A stretch of 7,345 nucleotides of DNA from Emcibacteraceae bacterium. Its GTDB lineage: Bacteria > Pseudomonadota > Alphaproteobacteria > Sphingomonadales > Emcibacteraceae. Within the stretch, counting starts at the first letter, position 1, and every line of letters begins with the position of its first letter. The notes beneath the pieces were generated by a model, which saw only the letters and a program-made list of their open reading frames with translations, ran no database searches and was not told where the DNA came from. Positions 1 through 6,896 of this stretch are shown one piece after another. The stretch is from contig JAESUD010000317.1 in assembly GCA_016763335.1 (NCBI GenBank), positions 1 to 7,345 of the forward strand. The letters run 5' to 3'. Made by a program: the position numbers and the translations under genes.

Positions 1-188
1 AAGATCAATTTAATGAAAATCGTTATCTAGTAGGGAATAGTTTGAGCATTGCCGACATCGCGCTTTATGCATACACCCATAAAGCCTATATGGGGGAGTT
101 TGATATGTCACGTTTTCCCGCTATAGAATTATGGTTTAAACGCATTGAAGCAGAACCAAATTATTTAACGATGTATCCAGATGAATAA
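1..188 (+). CDS. Glutathione S-transferase family protein, C-terminal fragment (5' end outside window)
   Basis: An open frame enters from the left edge (first full codon at base 3) and runs 61 codons to a TAA at 186-188. The peptide has the helical C-terminal GST domain signature: NSLSIADIALYAYTH matches the N-capping box/hydrophobic staple (S-x-x-D) that is conserved in the core of GST C-terminal domains, followed by a late segment FPAIELWFKRIEAEPNY typical of the end of these proteins. GSTs are usually cytosolic dimers that conjugate or reduce substrates with glutathione. The thioredoxin-like glutathione-binding domain lies outside the window, so class and substrate cannot be assigned. Its last eight bases overlap the start of the next gene, which suggests co-translation with the GFA-family protein, another family often linked to glutathione. 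Confidence 0.85.
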   Translation, partial: DQFNENRYLVGNSLSIADIALYAYTHKAYMGEFDMSRFPAIELWFKRIEAEPNYLTMYPDE

Positions 189-579
189 TCAAACCCATAC
201 AGCACAGTGCATGTGCGGTAATATTAAATTAGAGGCCACAGGTCCCGCCAATTATGTTGAATATTGCCACTGTAAAACATGTCAACAATCAGCAGGGTCG
301 AGCTATATAATCTGGGTGATATTTGATAAAGAAAATGTCAAAATAACATCAGGAGATCTAAGCCTTTACCAATCAAGTGAAGCTTTAAAACGCGGTTTTT
401 GTAATAATTGCGGCGCGACCATGACTGTTCATAGCGCGCGCCATTTCGATATTGCTTTAGGTGTTATGGACAAGCCGGATGAGTTTGATATTACCCAACA
501 TATCTGGACCAAACGCGTTCTCAAATGTATTAAGCTGAATGACGACTTGCCAAAATACGAGGAAAGCGCCCCAAATTAG
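181..579 (+). CDS. GFA / CENP-V family zinc-binding protein
   Basis: This 132-residue protein has the cysteine pattern of the GFA fold, named after glutathione-dependent formaldehyde-activating enzyme. Visible are C10-x-C12, then C29-x-C31-x2-C34 (in CHCKTCQQSAGS), then C74-x2-C77 followed by Gly in a zinc-ribbon knuckle. The family binds one structural and one catalytic-type zinc, the latter able to coordinate glutathione thiol adducts. Most members have no proven reaction, so formaldehyde activation should not be assumed. Length is normal for a single-domain member and no signal peptide is seen, so it is probably cytosolic. The ATG at 181 lies inside the end of the GST gene (overlap ATGAATAA) and has no clear Shine-Dalgarno sequence, which points to translational coupling. 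The next internal ATG would remove C10, supporting this start. The 3' end overlaps the stop of the convergent M16 gene. Confidence 0.88.
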   Translation: MNNQTHTAQCMCGNIKLEATGPANYVEYCHCKTCQQSAGSSYIIWVIFDKENVKITSGDLSLYQSSEALKRGFCNNCGATMTVHSARHFDIALGVMDKPDEFDITQHIWTKRVLKCIKLNDDLPKYEESAPN

Positions 580-1832
580 AAAAGGTTGGAAATTTCATCA
601 TAGCTTACCAAGCTATCCATCGGACCAATGGCACCAAGGCTTAATTTACTACCCTTTAATATTCGCGATGCAGATTTCATAATTGCTGCGGCGTCAACCT
701 GATCAATTTTTTGCAGAGTTTCTTCACGTGAAATATGGCGACCAAAAATCATTTGTTGGCGGCCAAGCTGTTCCATACGGCTAGTAGTATTTTCAAGTGA
801 CATTAAAATACCGGCTTTAATCTGTGCTTTGGCGCGGGCGACTTCCTGCTCGCTTACATTTTCAGTAAGTTTATGAAATTCCCTGGCAACAACGGGGACT
901 AATTCAGCGACCTGATCAGGGCCTGTTCCCGCGTGAATACCGAACGTGCCACCATCAACATAAGAACCCATATATGAATAGATCGAATAAACAAGGCCAC
1001 GTTTTTCACGGATTTCCTGAAAGAGCCGTGATGACATGCCACCACCAAATATCATGGACATCACTTGTGACGGGAAATAATCCGCATCAGAATATGAAAC
1101 GCCGTCAAAACCAAATAATAAATTAACCTGTTCAAGGTCACGCTCAACCCTGTTTTCACCGCCTGAATAAACAGTTTCTTCTTTTTTATGATCTCTTTTT
1201 ATATCAAGGTCGCCAAAATGGTCTTCTACCATAGTGACAAAAACATCATGGTTTAGATTGCCGGCTGCGACAACGGCCATATTCTCACCTTTATAATGTC
1301 CGGACATATAGTCATTAAGATCATCACGGGTAAAATTATTAACCAAGTCTGTTGTTCCAAGGATCGGACGACCCATTGGTTGATCTTGATAAGCAGCCTG
1401 CTGCATTAAATCAAACACCACATCGTCAGGTGTATCTTCTGCCTGACCGATTTCCTGAATAATAACCCCGCGTTCCCGCTCAAGTTCATCCTGTGCAAAG
1501 GTTGAGTTTTGCAAGATATCACCAAGCACATCAACACCAAGCCCGAGGTCTTCTTTTAAAAGTCTGGCATAATATGTTGTATGTTCGCGGGATGTATAAG
1601 CATTAAGATATCCCCCGACATTTTCAACTTGTTCAGCGATATCATAAGCAGTGCGTCTTTTTGTGCCTTTAAATGCCATATGTTCAAGCATGTGAGAAAG
1701 ACCGTTTTCAGAGGCGCTTTCAAACCGGCTTCCTACATCGACCCATGCGCCGACTGTTACTGTTTCGACATTTGGGATAACATCGCTAACAACACGAAGC
1801 CCGCATTTAAGGGTTGTTACTTCTACGCTCAT
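576..1832 (-). CDS. M16 family zinc metallopeptidase (mitochondrial processing peptidase beta-like)
   Basis: A 418-residue protein of the single-chain bacterial M16 type, the family from which mitochondrial processing peptidase subunits descend. The inverted zinc motif H47-x2-E50-H51 is intact (HMLEHMAFKGT), and the third ligand is most likely E127 in VIIQEI, at the spacing seen in MPP beta. The C-terminal half carries the glycine-rich GGGMSSRLF (263-271) and the REKRGLVY substrate-contact segment (275-282). All catalytic features are therefore present, so it should be an active protease of peptides or presequence-like segments. No signal peptide is visible, suggesting a cytosolic location. 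The ATG has a TGGAG Shine-Dalgarno 5 nt upstream, located in the final codons of thrC. The two genes share ATGA, so translation is probably coupled. The physiological substrate is unknown. Confidence 0.95.
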   Translation of the reverse strand: MSVEVTTLKCGLRVVSDVIPNVETVTVGAWVDVGSRFESASENGLSHMLEHMAFKGTKRRTAYDIAEQVENVGGYLNAYTSREHTTYYARLLKEDLGLGVDVLGDILQNSTFAQDELERERGVIIQEIGQAEDTPDDVVFDLMQQAAYQDQPMGRPILGTTDLVNNFTRDDLNDYMSGHYKGENMAVVAAGNLNHDVFVTMVEDHFGDLDIKRDHKKEETVYSGGENRVERDLEQVNLLFGFDGVSYSDADYFPSQVMSMIFGGGMSSRLFQEIREKRGLVYSIYSYMGSYVDGGTFGIHAGTGPDQVAELVPVVAREFHKLTENVSEQEVARAKAQIKAGILMSLENTTSRMEQLGRQQMIFGRHISREETLQKIDQVDAAAIMKSASRILKGSKLSLGAIGPMDSLVSYDEISNLF

Positions 1833-3217
1833 AGATGCTCCAGAATATATTTTTTGAGTACATCAAGATCATTTGGCAACACGTCAAATTTTTCTTCGCG
1901 CTCAAATAAATTAGCCATATGGCTGGGAAGTTCAGGATGAACCCCTGTCATTTCTTTTACCGCTTCGGGGAATTTCGCCGGATGAGCCGTGCTCAAACTA
2001 ATCATTGGAACGGATTTATCATTCCAGTTTTTACGCGCGGCGTTAACACCAACGGCTGTATGCGGGTCGATCACCTGACCACCACGATTAAACACATCGG
2101 CAATGGTTTTCTTTGTTTCATCCTCAGAAACCCGCATGGCATTGAAGGTTTGTTTTGCAATATCAAGACGGTCATCTGTAATATTAAATTGGCCGGACTG
2201 TTTCAGGTTTTCCATTAAGGCCCGAACCTCAGCGCCTTTAGCGTCATATATATTAAACAGTAAACGTTCAAAATTGCTTGAAACCTGAATATCCATGCTT
2301 GGGCTTATGGTCGGGATTGTTTCACCGACTTTATATTCACCGTTCGATAATGTACGCGATAAAATATCATTCGTATTTGTCGCGACAATCAACTGATCAA
2401 TAGGCAGCCCCATTTGTTTAGCAATATAACCTGCATAAACATCACCAAAATTTCCAGTAGGAACACTGAACGAAACTTTACGGTCCGGCGCGCCAAGTGC
2501 AACAGCCGATGTAAAATAATAAACGATTTGTGCCATTACCCTTGCCCAGTTAATACTGTTAACCGCAGATAGGTTTATTTTATCACGAAATTCAAGATCA
2601 TTAAAAAGTGCCTTAACCATGGCCTGACAATCATCAAAATCGCCTTCAATAGCTATATTGTGAACATTTTTTTCAATAACCGTTGTCATTTGCCGACGTT
2701 GTACGTCTGAAACTCGGCCTTTAGGATGAAGCATAAATATCTCAGCAAAGTTACGCCCCTGTACGCAATCAATTGCCGCCGAACCAGTATCACCGGAAGT
2801 AGCACCAACAATCGTAATTTTTTCACTGCGTTTGCCGAGCACATAACCAAACAAATGGCCGAGCAATTGCAGAGCAACATCTTTAAACGCCAAAGTCGGC
2901 CCGTGAAATAATTCAAGTATCCATTCATTGCCATCAAGCTGTGCGAGCGGAACAATCGCATCATGTCTGAAACTCGAATATGCTTTATTGATAAGCTCTT
3001 TTAAATCGTCTTCGGGAATTTCAGGACAGACATATGGTGATAAAACGATAAAGGCCACTTGCTGATAGCTTTGACCACGCATGGCTTTAATGGTGTCTTT
3101 AGAAAGGACAGGCCAGCTCTTTGGTACATAAAGACCGCCATCCCTAGCAAGACCGGTAAGAAGGACTTCTTCGAAGTTTAATTCCGGTGCTTCACCGCGT
3201 GTACTGATGTATTTCAA
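1829..3217 (-). CDS. thrC: Threonine synthase
   Basis: This PLP enzyme converts O-phosphohomoserine to threonine and phosphate, the last step of threonine synthesis, in the cytosol. The 462-residue protein opens with KYISTRGEAPELNF, the usual N terminus of the long (E. coli/yeast-like) ThrC class. The PLP lysine is K112 in HGPTLAFKDV. The serine/threonine-rich loop GATSGDTGSAA is at 138-148, the phosphate/PLP loop PTGNFGD at 253-259, and the late motifs DPHTAVG (384-390) and STAHPAKFPE (409-418) are present. Length is normal and no catalytic residue seems missing. The start codon is TTG, supported by a GAAGGA Shine-Dalgarno 7 nt upstream and by alignment of the family N terminus. It follows surf1 after 63 bp and overlaps the M16 gene by 4 bp. 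Confidence 0.97.
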   Translation of the reverse strand: MKYISTRGEAPELNFEEVLLTGLARDGGLYVPKSWPVLSKDTIKAMRGQSYQQVAFIVLSPYVCPEIPEDDLKELINKAYSSFRHDAIVPLAQLDGNEWILELFHGPTLAFKDVALQLLGHLFGYVLGKRSEKITIVGATSGDTGSAAIDCVQGRNFAEIFMLHPKGRVSDVQRRQMTTVIEKNVHNIAIEGDFDDCQAMVKALFNDLEFRDKINLSAVNSINWARVMAQIVYYFTSAVALGAPDRKVSFSVPTGNFGDVYAGYIAKQMGLPIDQLIVATNTNDILSRTLSNGEYKVGETIPTISPSMDIQVSSNFERLLFNIYDAKGAEVRALMENLKQSGQFNITDDRLDIAKQTFNAMRVSEDETKKTIADVFNRGGQVIDPHTAVGVNAARKNWNDKSVPMISLSTAHPAKFPEAVKEMTGVHPELPSHMANLFEREEKFDVLPNDLDVLKKYILEHL

Positions 3218-3280
3218 TTTTCAATCCTTCAGGCAATTTTCGCAAAACACATTAACGACATACCCATCACTTACAAGTGT
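3218..3280 (-). other. Intergenic gap surf1-thrC (possible internal promoter region)
   Basis: This 63-bp gap is the second largest on the minus strand here; most other junctions overlap or are only a few bases apart. It holds the thrC ribosome binding site and a short imperfect palindrome (CACTTGTAAGTG, minus strand) next to the surf1 stop. Its loop is too small and it has no U-tract, so I do not call a terminator. A weak TTGTAA...TAATGT pair at 16-bp spacing can be drawn but is not convincing as a promoter. Confidence 0.3.
3225..3230 (-). promoter_or_regulatory. Shine-Dalgarno sequence that fixes the thrC TTG start
   Basis: Read on the minus strand this is GAAGGA, close to the anti-16S consensus and 7 nt from the TTG at 3217-3215. 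No in-frame ATG stands near the conserved KYISTRG N terminus, so this site decides the start. Confidence 0.75.
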
Positions 3281-3991
3281 TTACTCATCTTTTTTATGAA
3301 TGTGGGCAATTAAATATATAATGATCAGTACAATGGCCAGTCCATACCACGTTAAAACATAATCAAGATGATTATTAACGATGTTAAATTCGGTCCTGCC
3401 TGCGACAGGGTATCTATTATCATTTTCCATTCGGGCAGCATAAAGAAACATTGGATAAACACTGTTTAAATTTTGTGCCTTCGCCATTGCATCAATATCG
3501 CGGTAGAACCAATTGTTATTACTCGGTTCATTTTCAGGGCCAAACCATAATTTTACCGACGGTTTTCTGAGCAAACCTTCAATAATGACATCGCCTGTTT
3601 TAAGAGTTTCCGGACGAGTTTCTTGATCCTTCATAAATTCAGGAACCCAGCCCCGGTTAACAATAACCACTTGCCCACCATCATTAAAAAATGGTGTATA
3701 AAGATCGTAGCCCGCTTCACCATTCGGACCAACGCTATAGAGCGTCATTTCCTGATCATTGTTAAATGATCCCTGCATTTTAATTGATAGATATTCCATA
3801 TCATCAAGGTTATCTGCGCGCACCGGAAGCAATATTGGATCAGCAAAAGCACGACTTTCAATTTGTGCGATAAGGCCCAATTTCCACTGCAAACGTTCAA
3901 CCTGCCGGTTACCAAGAAAAATCATGCATACAAATAAAATAGCTGTCACTATCGTCGGCCAAAGTCTGGGTTTAAATGAATATGAAAACAT
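3281..3991 (-). CDS. surf1: SURF1 family cytochrome oxidase assembly protein
   Basis: Surf1 proteins help mature haem-copper oxidases and are thought to bind haem a and pass it to subunit I. The 236-residue sequence shows the family layout: a membrane segment near the N terminus (about 11-27), a long periplasmic domain, and a second membrane segment near the C terminus (about 213-231). Family motifs are present: GNRQVERLQWK (27-37) just after the first helix, AGYDLYTPF (93-101), VNRGWVP (111-117), and NHLDYVLTWYGLA (207-219). H208 in the last motif is at the position implicated in haem binding in bacterial Surf1. The ATG lies 3 nt after the DUF983 stop and has only a weak GGA upstream, so coupled translation is likely. 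Its place next to coxC and ctaG fits the role. Confidence 0.95.
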   Translation of the reverse strand: MFSYSFKPRLWPTIVTAILFVCMIFLGNRQVERLQWKLGLIAQIESRAFADPILLPVRADNLDDMEYLSIKMQGSFNNDQEMTLYSVGPNGEAGYDLYTPFFNDGGQVVIVNRGWVPEFMKDQETRPETLKTGDVIIEGLLRKPSVKLWFGPENEPSNNNWFYRDIDAMAKAQNLNSVYPMFLYAARMENDNRYPVAGRTEFNIVNNHLDYVLTWYGLAIVLIIIYLIAHIHKKDE

Positions 3992-3994
3992 TAT

Positions 3995-4375
3995 TTATTT
4001 ATCCAGCCTGCCTTCACGGGCTTTATAATGATATTGTATTGCAACCATCATTCCCTTCATCGGGCGCAACATGCCAATTGATCCACCAATAATCATTGGA
4101 GCCCATAATAACGCATGAACCCACATAGGTGGTTGATAATTCACTTCAACAAAAAGGGCTAGGCCCACCACAATAAACCCTAGGATAAGTATGATAAATA
4201 CAGCCGGCCCATCACCTTTTTCAAAGTCGTCATAGTCGAGGCCGCACTGCGAACAATTATCCGCAAACTCAAGAAAGCTTTTATAGAGCTTACCTTCACC
4301 GCACTCAGGACAACAACACCCCAGCCCTGCCTTAAACGGCGAGACTGGGGTGTGTGTTTTTTCAATTTGTGGCAA
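3995..4375 (-). CDS. DUF983 family zinc-ribbon membrane protein
   Basis: A 126-residue protein with an N-terminal zinc ribbon, C22-P-E-C25-G and C41-S-Q-C44-G, followed by KGDGPAVF and two membrane helices (about 58-76 and 84-102). The closing segment LRPMKGMMVAIQYHYKA is typical of DUF983. Biochemical function is not established; location between coxC and surf1 suggests a part in oxidase biogenesis, which is inference. I place the start at the TTG at 4375-4373, eight bases after the coxC stop, with AGG 9 nt upstream. It yields the N terminus seen in this family (SPFKAGL just before the ribbon). The alternative ATG at 4426-4424 would add 17 residues unlike the family, overlap coxC by 46 bp, and has no Shine-Dalgarno. 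The family call is firm and the start is moderately supported. Confidence 0.85.
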   Translation of the reverse strand: MPQIEKTHTPVSPFKAGLGCCCPECGEGKLYKSFLEFADNCSQCGLDYDDFEKGDGPAVFIILILGFIVVGLALFVEVNYQPPMWVHALLWAPMIIGGSIGMLRPMKGMMVAIQYHYKAREGRLDK

Positions 4376-4380
4376 GTTGC

Positions 4381-5238
4381 TTAACCTGTAATCCCGACAT
4401 AGATGCAGAAGAACAGAACTACCCATACAACATCAACAAAATGCCAATACCATGCGGCGGCTTCAAAACCAAAATGATGTTCTGGTTTGAAATGACCCGC
4501 CATAGCACGGAACAAATTAACAAGCAGGAATATGGTACCAATTAGAACATGGAACCCATGGAAACCCGTTGCCATATAAAATGTTGAGCTATAAATACCG
4601 TCAGCAAAACCAAATGTTGCATGCGAATATTCATATGCCTGAATACATGTAAAGAATGCGCCAAGCAGAACCGTATAAACAAGCATCTGTTTGAACATTG
4701 CACGGTCACCTTCCACCAGCGAATGATGCGCCCATGTAACGGTACAGCCGGAAAGTAACAGAATGAGTGTATTTACAATTGGCAAATGCCACGGGTCAAG
4801 TGTTTCAATGCCTTCTGGTGGCCAAATAAAATTAATGGCTTCCGTCGGGAAAAGACTGGCATTAAAGAAAGCCCAAAACCACGCAACGAAAAACATTACT
4901 TCCGAAATAATAAACAAGAACATTCCGTAACGAAGACCAAGTTGAACGATTGCAGTATGATGACCATCATGCTCGCCTTCTTTGATCACATCACCCCACC
5001 AGCTATAGGCACCGAAAATAGTTAATAATCCGCCGATGGCAAAAAGCGCTACATGCCCAATAATGACATTGTCTACTTCTCTTCCGTCAACCATTTCCGT
5101 GGTCCAGATTAAGGGAATTTCGTGCATATACATCATTGCTCCGAAGAACATGACAAACGCCGAAAATGCGCAGAAAATAGGCCAAGGGCTAGGATCTACC
5201 AGATGGTAATTATGGTTTAGTGCGTGTGAATCTGACAT
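4381..5238 (-). CDS. coxC: Cytochrome c oxidase subunit III
   Basis: Subunit III (also named CtaE) of the aa3-type oxidase is a seven-helix inner-membrane protein that stabilises the catalytic core and helps proton uptake. The 285-residue length and motifs match. Seen are SEVMFFVAWFWAFFNASLFP (112-131, with the conserved Glu at 113), WAHHSLVEGDR (169-179), STFYMATGFHGFHVLIGT (218-235), and the C-terminal HHFGFEAAAWYWHFVDVVW (254-272). The N terminus SDSHALNHNYHLVDPSPWP is typical of bacterial subunit III and the protein includes the first two helices missing from some variants. The ATG has AAGGA 7 nt upstream. It lies 23 bp after ctaG and is followed closely by the DUF983 gene. Nothing looks truncated. 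Confidence 0.98.
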   Translation of the reverse strand: MSDSHALNHNYHLVDPSPWPIFCAFSAFVMFFGAMMYMHEIPLIWTTEMVDGREVDNVIIGHVALFAIGGLLTIFGAYSWWGDVIKEGEHDGHHTAIVQLGLRYGMFLFIISEVMFFVAWFWAFFNASLFPTEAINFIWPPEGIETLDPWHLPIVNTLILLLSGCTVTWAHHSLVEGDRAMFKQMLVYTVLLGAFFTCIQAYEYSHATFGFADGIYSSTFYMATGFHGFHVLIGTIFLLVNLFRAMAGHFKPEHHFGFEAAAWYWHFVDVVWVVLFFCIYVGITG

Positions 5239-5261
5239 AAATTATTCCTTATATTATATAT

Positions 5262-5828
5262 CTATTCAAATTGTTTATTGTAATCATCAGAAGGATAGAA
5301 AGTGTATGATAAAGTCATTTCTTTAATCTCATCCACGTCTTCGTCTAGGACGAATTCCGGATCAATATAAAAACTAACTGCCATATCAACTTCTTCACCC
5401 GGCTGTAGTGTTTGCTCGGTAAAACAAAAACATTCAACCTTATTAAAATAATAAGCCGTTTTAAACGGTGTAACATTAAATGTCGCTACCCCGGTTATCG
5501 GCTTATCGCTATTATTTACTGCTTTATAAAAAATCAACGCTTCTTCGCCAATTTTTACCTTTACCCGTCTTTGAACCGGTTTAAAATACCATGGAAGTTT
5601 TCCATTAACATCGGCATTAAACAGCACAGTAATTTCGCGGTCCGAAATCATATTTGCATCAGGCGCATAGTCGGCAGTTTGCGTTGTGCCACCAATACCC
5701 GTCGCCGCACAAAACATTTGATAAAGCGGAACAGATGCAATCACCAGCACGACCATAAAAAACAATATTCCGAGTGTCATCAGAAGTGTTTTTGTATGGA
5801 TATTATTTTGAGGTTCTTGCACATGCAT
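5262..5828 (-). CDS. ctaG: Cytochrome c oxidase assembly protein CtaG/Cox11 (CuB chaperone)
   Basis: Cox11-type CtaG delivers copper to the CuB site of subunit I. The 188-residue protein has a cytoplasmic N terminus, one membrane helix (about 14-34), the PLYQMFC motif with conserved C40 at its end, and a periplasmic immunoglobulin-like domain. The copper-binding pair is C133 and C135 in VECFCFTEQ, followed by LQPGEEVDMAVSFYIDPE, all standard for Cox11. This is not the unrelated Bacillus-type CtaG. The ATG lies 4 nt after the stop of the coxF-like gene with only a distant GGGA upstream, so translation is probably coupled to it. It sits between ctaB and coxC as in other alphaproteobacterial oxidase loci. 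Confidence 0.97.
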   Translation of the reverse strand: MHVQEPQNNIHTKTLLMTLGILFFMVVLVIASVPLYQMFCAATGIGGTTQTADYAPDANMISDREITVLFNADVNGKLPWYFKPVQRRVKVKIGEEALIFYKAVNNSDKPITGVATFNVTPFKTAYYFNKVECFCFTEQTLQPGEEVDMAVSFYIDPEFVLDEDVDEIKEMTLSYTFYPSDDYNKQFE

Positions 5829-5832
5829 AATA

Positions 5833-5952
5833 TTAAATTATCCCAAGCTTGGCGAGAGTAATACAAAAGAAAAGTATCACAAGTCCGCCGAGTATTGCTG
5901 CAAGCGCATAATTGCGCCCAGCACGTTTTTTATGTTCTTCATGAAGTGGCAT
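5833..5952 (-). CDS. coxF: CoxF-like small single-helix protein of the oxidase assembly cluster
   Basis: A 39-codon gene fills the gap between ctaB and ctaG. The peptide begins MPLHEEHKKRAGRNYALA and continues into one hydrophobic segment (about residues 15-34, ILGGLVILFFCITL) ending AKLGII. The charged, basic N terminus predicts an N-in, single-pass inner-membrane protein. A small protein of this shape and position is known as CoxF in many alphaproteobacterial ctaB-ctaG loci; its exact role is not settled. Support for translation is good: GAGAGGG lies 7 nt upstream of the ATG, the ATG overlaps the ctaB stop as TAATG, and the stop is 4 nt before the ctaG ATG. It is somewhat short for CoxF, so the family name rests on context and the helix pattern. 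Confidence 0.82.
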   Translation of the reverse strand: MPLHEEHKKRAGRNYALAAILGGLVILFFCITLAKLGII

Positions 5953-6875
5953 TATAAAACCCTCTCAATTAAATTTTCAATTCCGAGAACTGCAAATAAT
6001 GCAAACAGATAAAAGATCGAAAAGAAAAATACTTTTTTCGCGCTGGCACTATTTTCTTCAACAGTTTTCTTGTCGGTTAGCAGCGCAAAAGACAGCCACA
6101 TAAACATTCCGCCTAATAATGCTGCTGTCGCGCCGTAAAAAATTCCCGCAAAACTTAGATACCACGGCAGAATGGATACAGAAACCATAAGTGCTGTATA
6201 AAACATAATTTGTTTTTTAGTATGCTTTTCACCTTTTACAACAGGCAACATGGGTATACCTGCATTTGCATAATCTTTACAGGCAAACAAGGAAAGCGCC
6301 CAGAAATGAGGAGGTGTCCACATAAAGATGATAGCAAAAAGTATCACACTTTCAAGACTAACATCACCGGTTACAGCCGCCCATGCGATCATCGGTGGAA
6401 AAGCCCCGGACGCACCGCCAATAACAATATTTTGTGTAGTACGGCGTTTAAGCCACATAGTGTAAACGACCACATAAAAAAGTATCGTTACCAAAAGCAG
6501 TATCGCGGCCACAATATTAACCATTAAACCCATAACAAGAACCGAGCCAACAGAAAGGGCAACGCCGAAATGAAGCGCTGATTGCCCGTCAATGCGGCCA
6601 GCTGGAATGGGTCTGTTTGCTGTACGGTCCATTTTAGCGTCAAGGTCTGCCTCATACCACATGTTAAGGCAGCCTGATGCCCCGGCGGCAATTGCAATAC
6701 ATAAAATTGCAGTGAACCCTATCACCGGGTGAATTTCACCAGGTGCAACTAACAAACCAATAAAAGCAGTGAAAATTACAAGCGACATCACCCGCGGCTT
6801 AAGCAAGCTAAAATAATCACCGGCACTTGGCAGGGGATATTCAGCGATCTCGTGATTTGCTGATGTAATGTCCAT
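5952..6875 (-). CDS. ctaB: Protoheme IX farnesyltransferase (haem O synthase)
   Basis: CtaB (CyoE/Cox10 family) attaches a farnesyl group to haem B to make haem O, the precursor of haem A, in the inner membrane. The 307-residue protein is a UbiA-type prenyltransferase with about nine membrane helices. The Asp-rich Mg-prenyl-diphosphate motif is NMWYEADLDAKMDRTANRP (71-89, with D77, D79 and D83). Other signatures are YTMWLKRRTTQNIVIGG (138-154), WTPPHFWALS (186-195) and DYANAGIPMLPVV (201-213). All are intact and the length is usual. The ATG at 6875 has only a weak A-rich site upstream (GAAGAAAAAG). It lies 70 bp after coxA with a putative terminator between, and its stop shares one base with the coxF-like start. 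No ctaA is in the window. Confidence 0.97.
   Translation of the reverse strand: MDITSANHEIAEYPLPSAGDYFSLLKPRVMSLVIFTAFIGLLVAPGEIHPVIGFTAILCIAIAAGASGCLNMWYEADLDAKMDRTANRPIPAGRIDGQSALHFGVALSVGSVLVMGLMVNIVAAILLLVTILFYVVVYTMWLKRRTTQNIVIGGASGAFPPMIAWAAVTGDVSLESVILFAIIFMWTPPHFWALSLFACKDYANAGIPMLPVVKGEKHTKKQIMFYTALMVSVSILPWYLSFAGIFYGATAALLGGMFMWLSFALLTDKKTVEENSASAKKVFFFSIFYLFALFAVLGIENLIERVL
5960..5966 (-). promoter_or_regulatory. Shine-Dalgarno sequence of the coxF-like small gene
   Basis: GAGAGGG on the minus strand, inside the last codons of ctaB and 7 nt before the ATG at 5952-5950. It is among the best ribosome binding sites in the window and is a main argument that the 39-codon frame is translated. 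Confidence 0.7.
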
Positions 6876-6896
6876 ATTACTTTTTCTTCAAACTTG

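Noticed and set aside
1581..1940. Plus-strand open frame of 119 codons opposite the M16 gene and the thrC end
   Set aside because: It lies entirely antisense to two well-supported genes, has no recognisable domain, and its cysteine/phenylalanine-rich composition is typical of a reverse-frame shadow.
3230..3280. Promoter for thrC in the surf1-thrC gap
   Set aside because: The best -35/-10 pair matches consensus poorly (about half of the -10 bases). An AT-rich gap can produce such matches by chance, so no promoter is claimed.
3268..3281. Short inverted repeat CACTTGTAAGTG after surf1 as a terminator
   Set aside because: The 5-bp arms leave only a 2-base loop and no U-tract follows, so a stable terminator hairpin is unlikely.
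221..5845. Recurring AATATTAAATT words near 221, 2181 and 5829
   Set aside because: They occur in different contexts (inside genes and at a stop codon), without further shared flanks, and are expected in AT-rich DNA.
5412..5861. Plus-strand open frame of 149 codons opposite ctaG
   Set aside because: It is antisense to an intact Cox11-type gene and gives a basic, low-information peptide with no motif.
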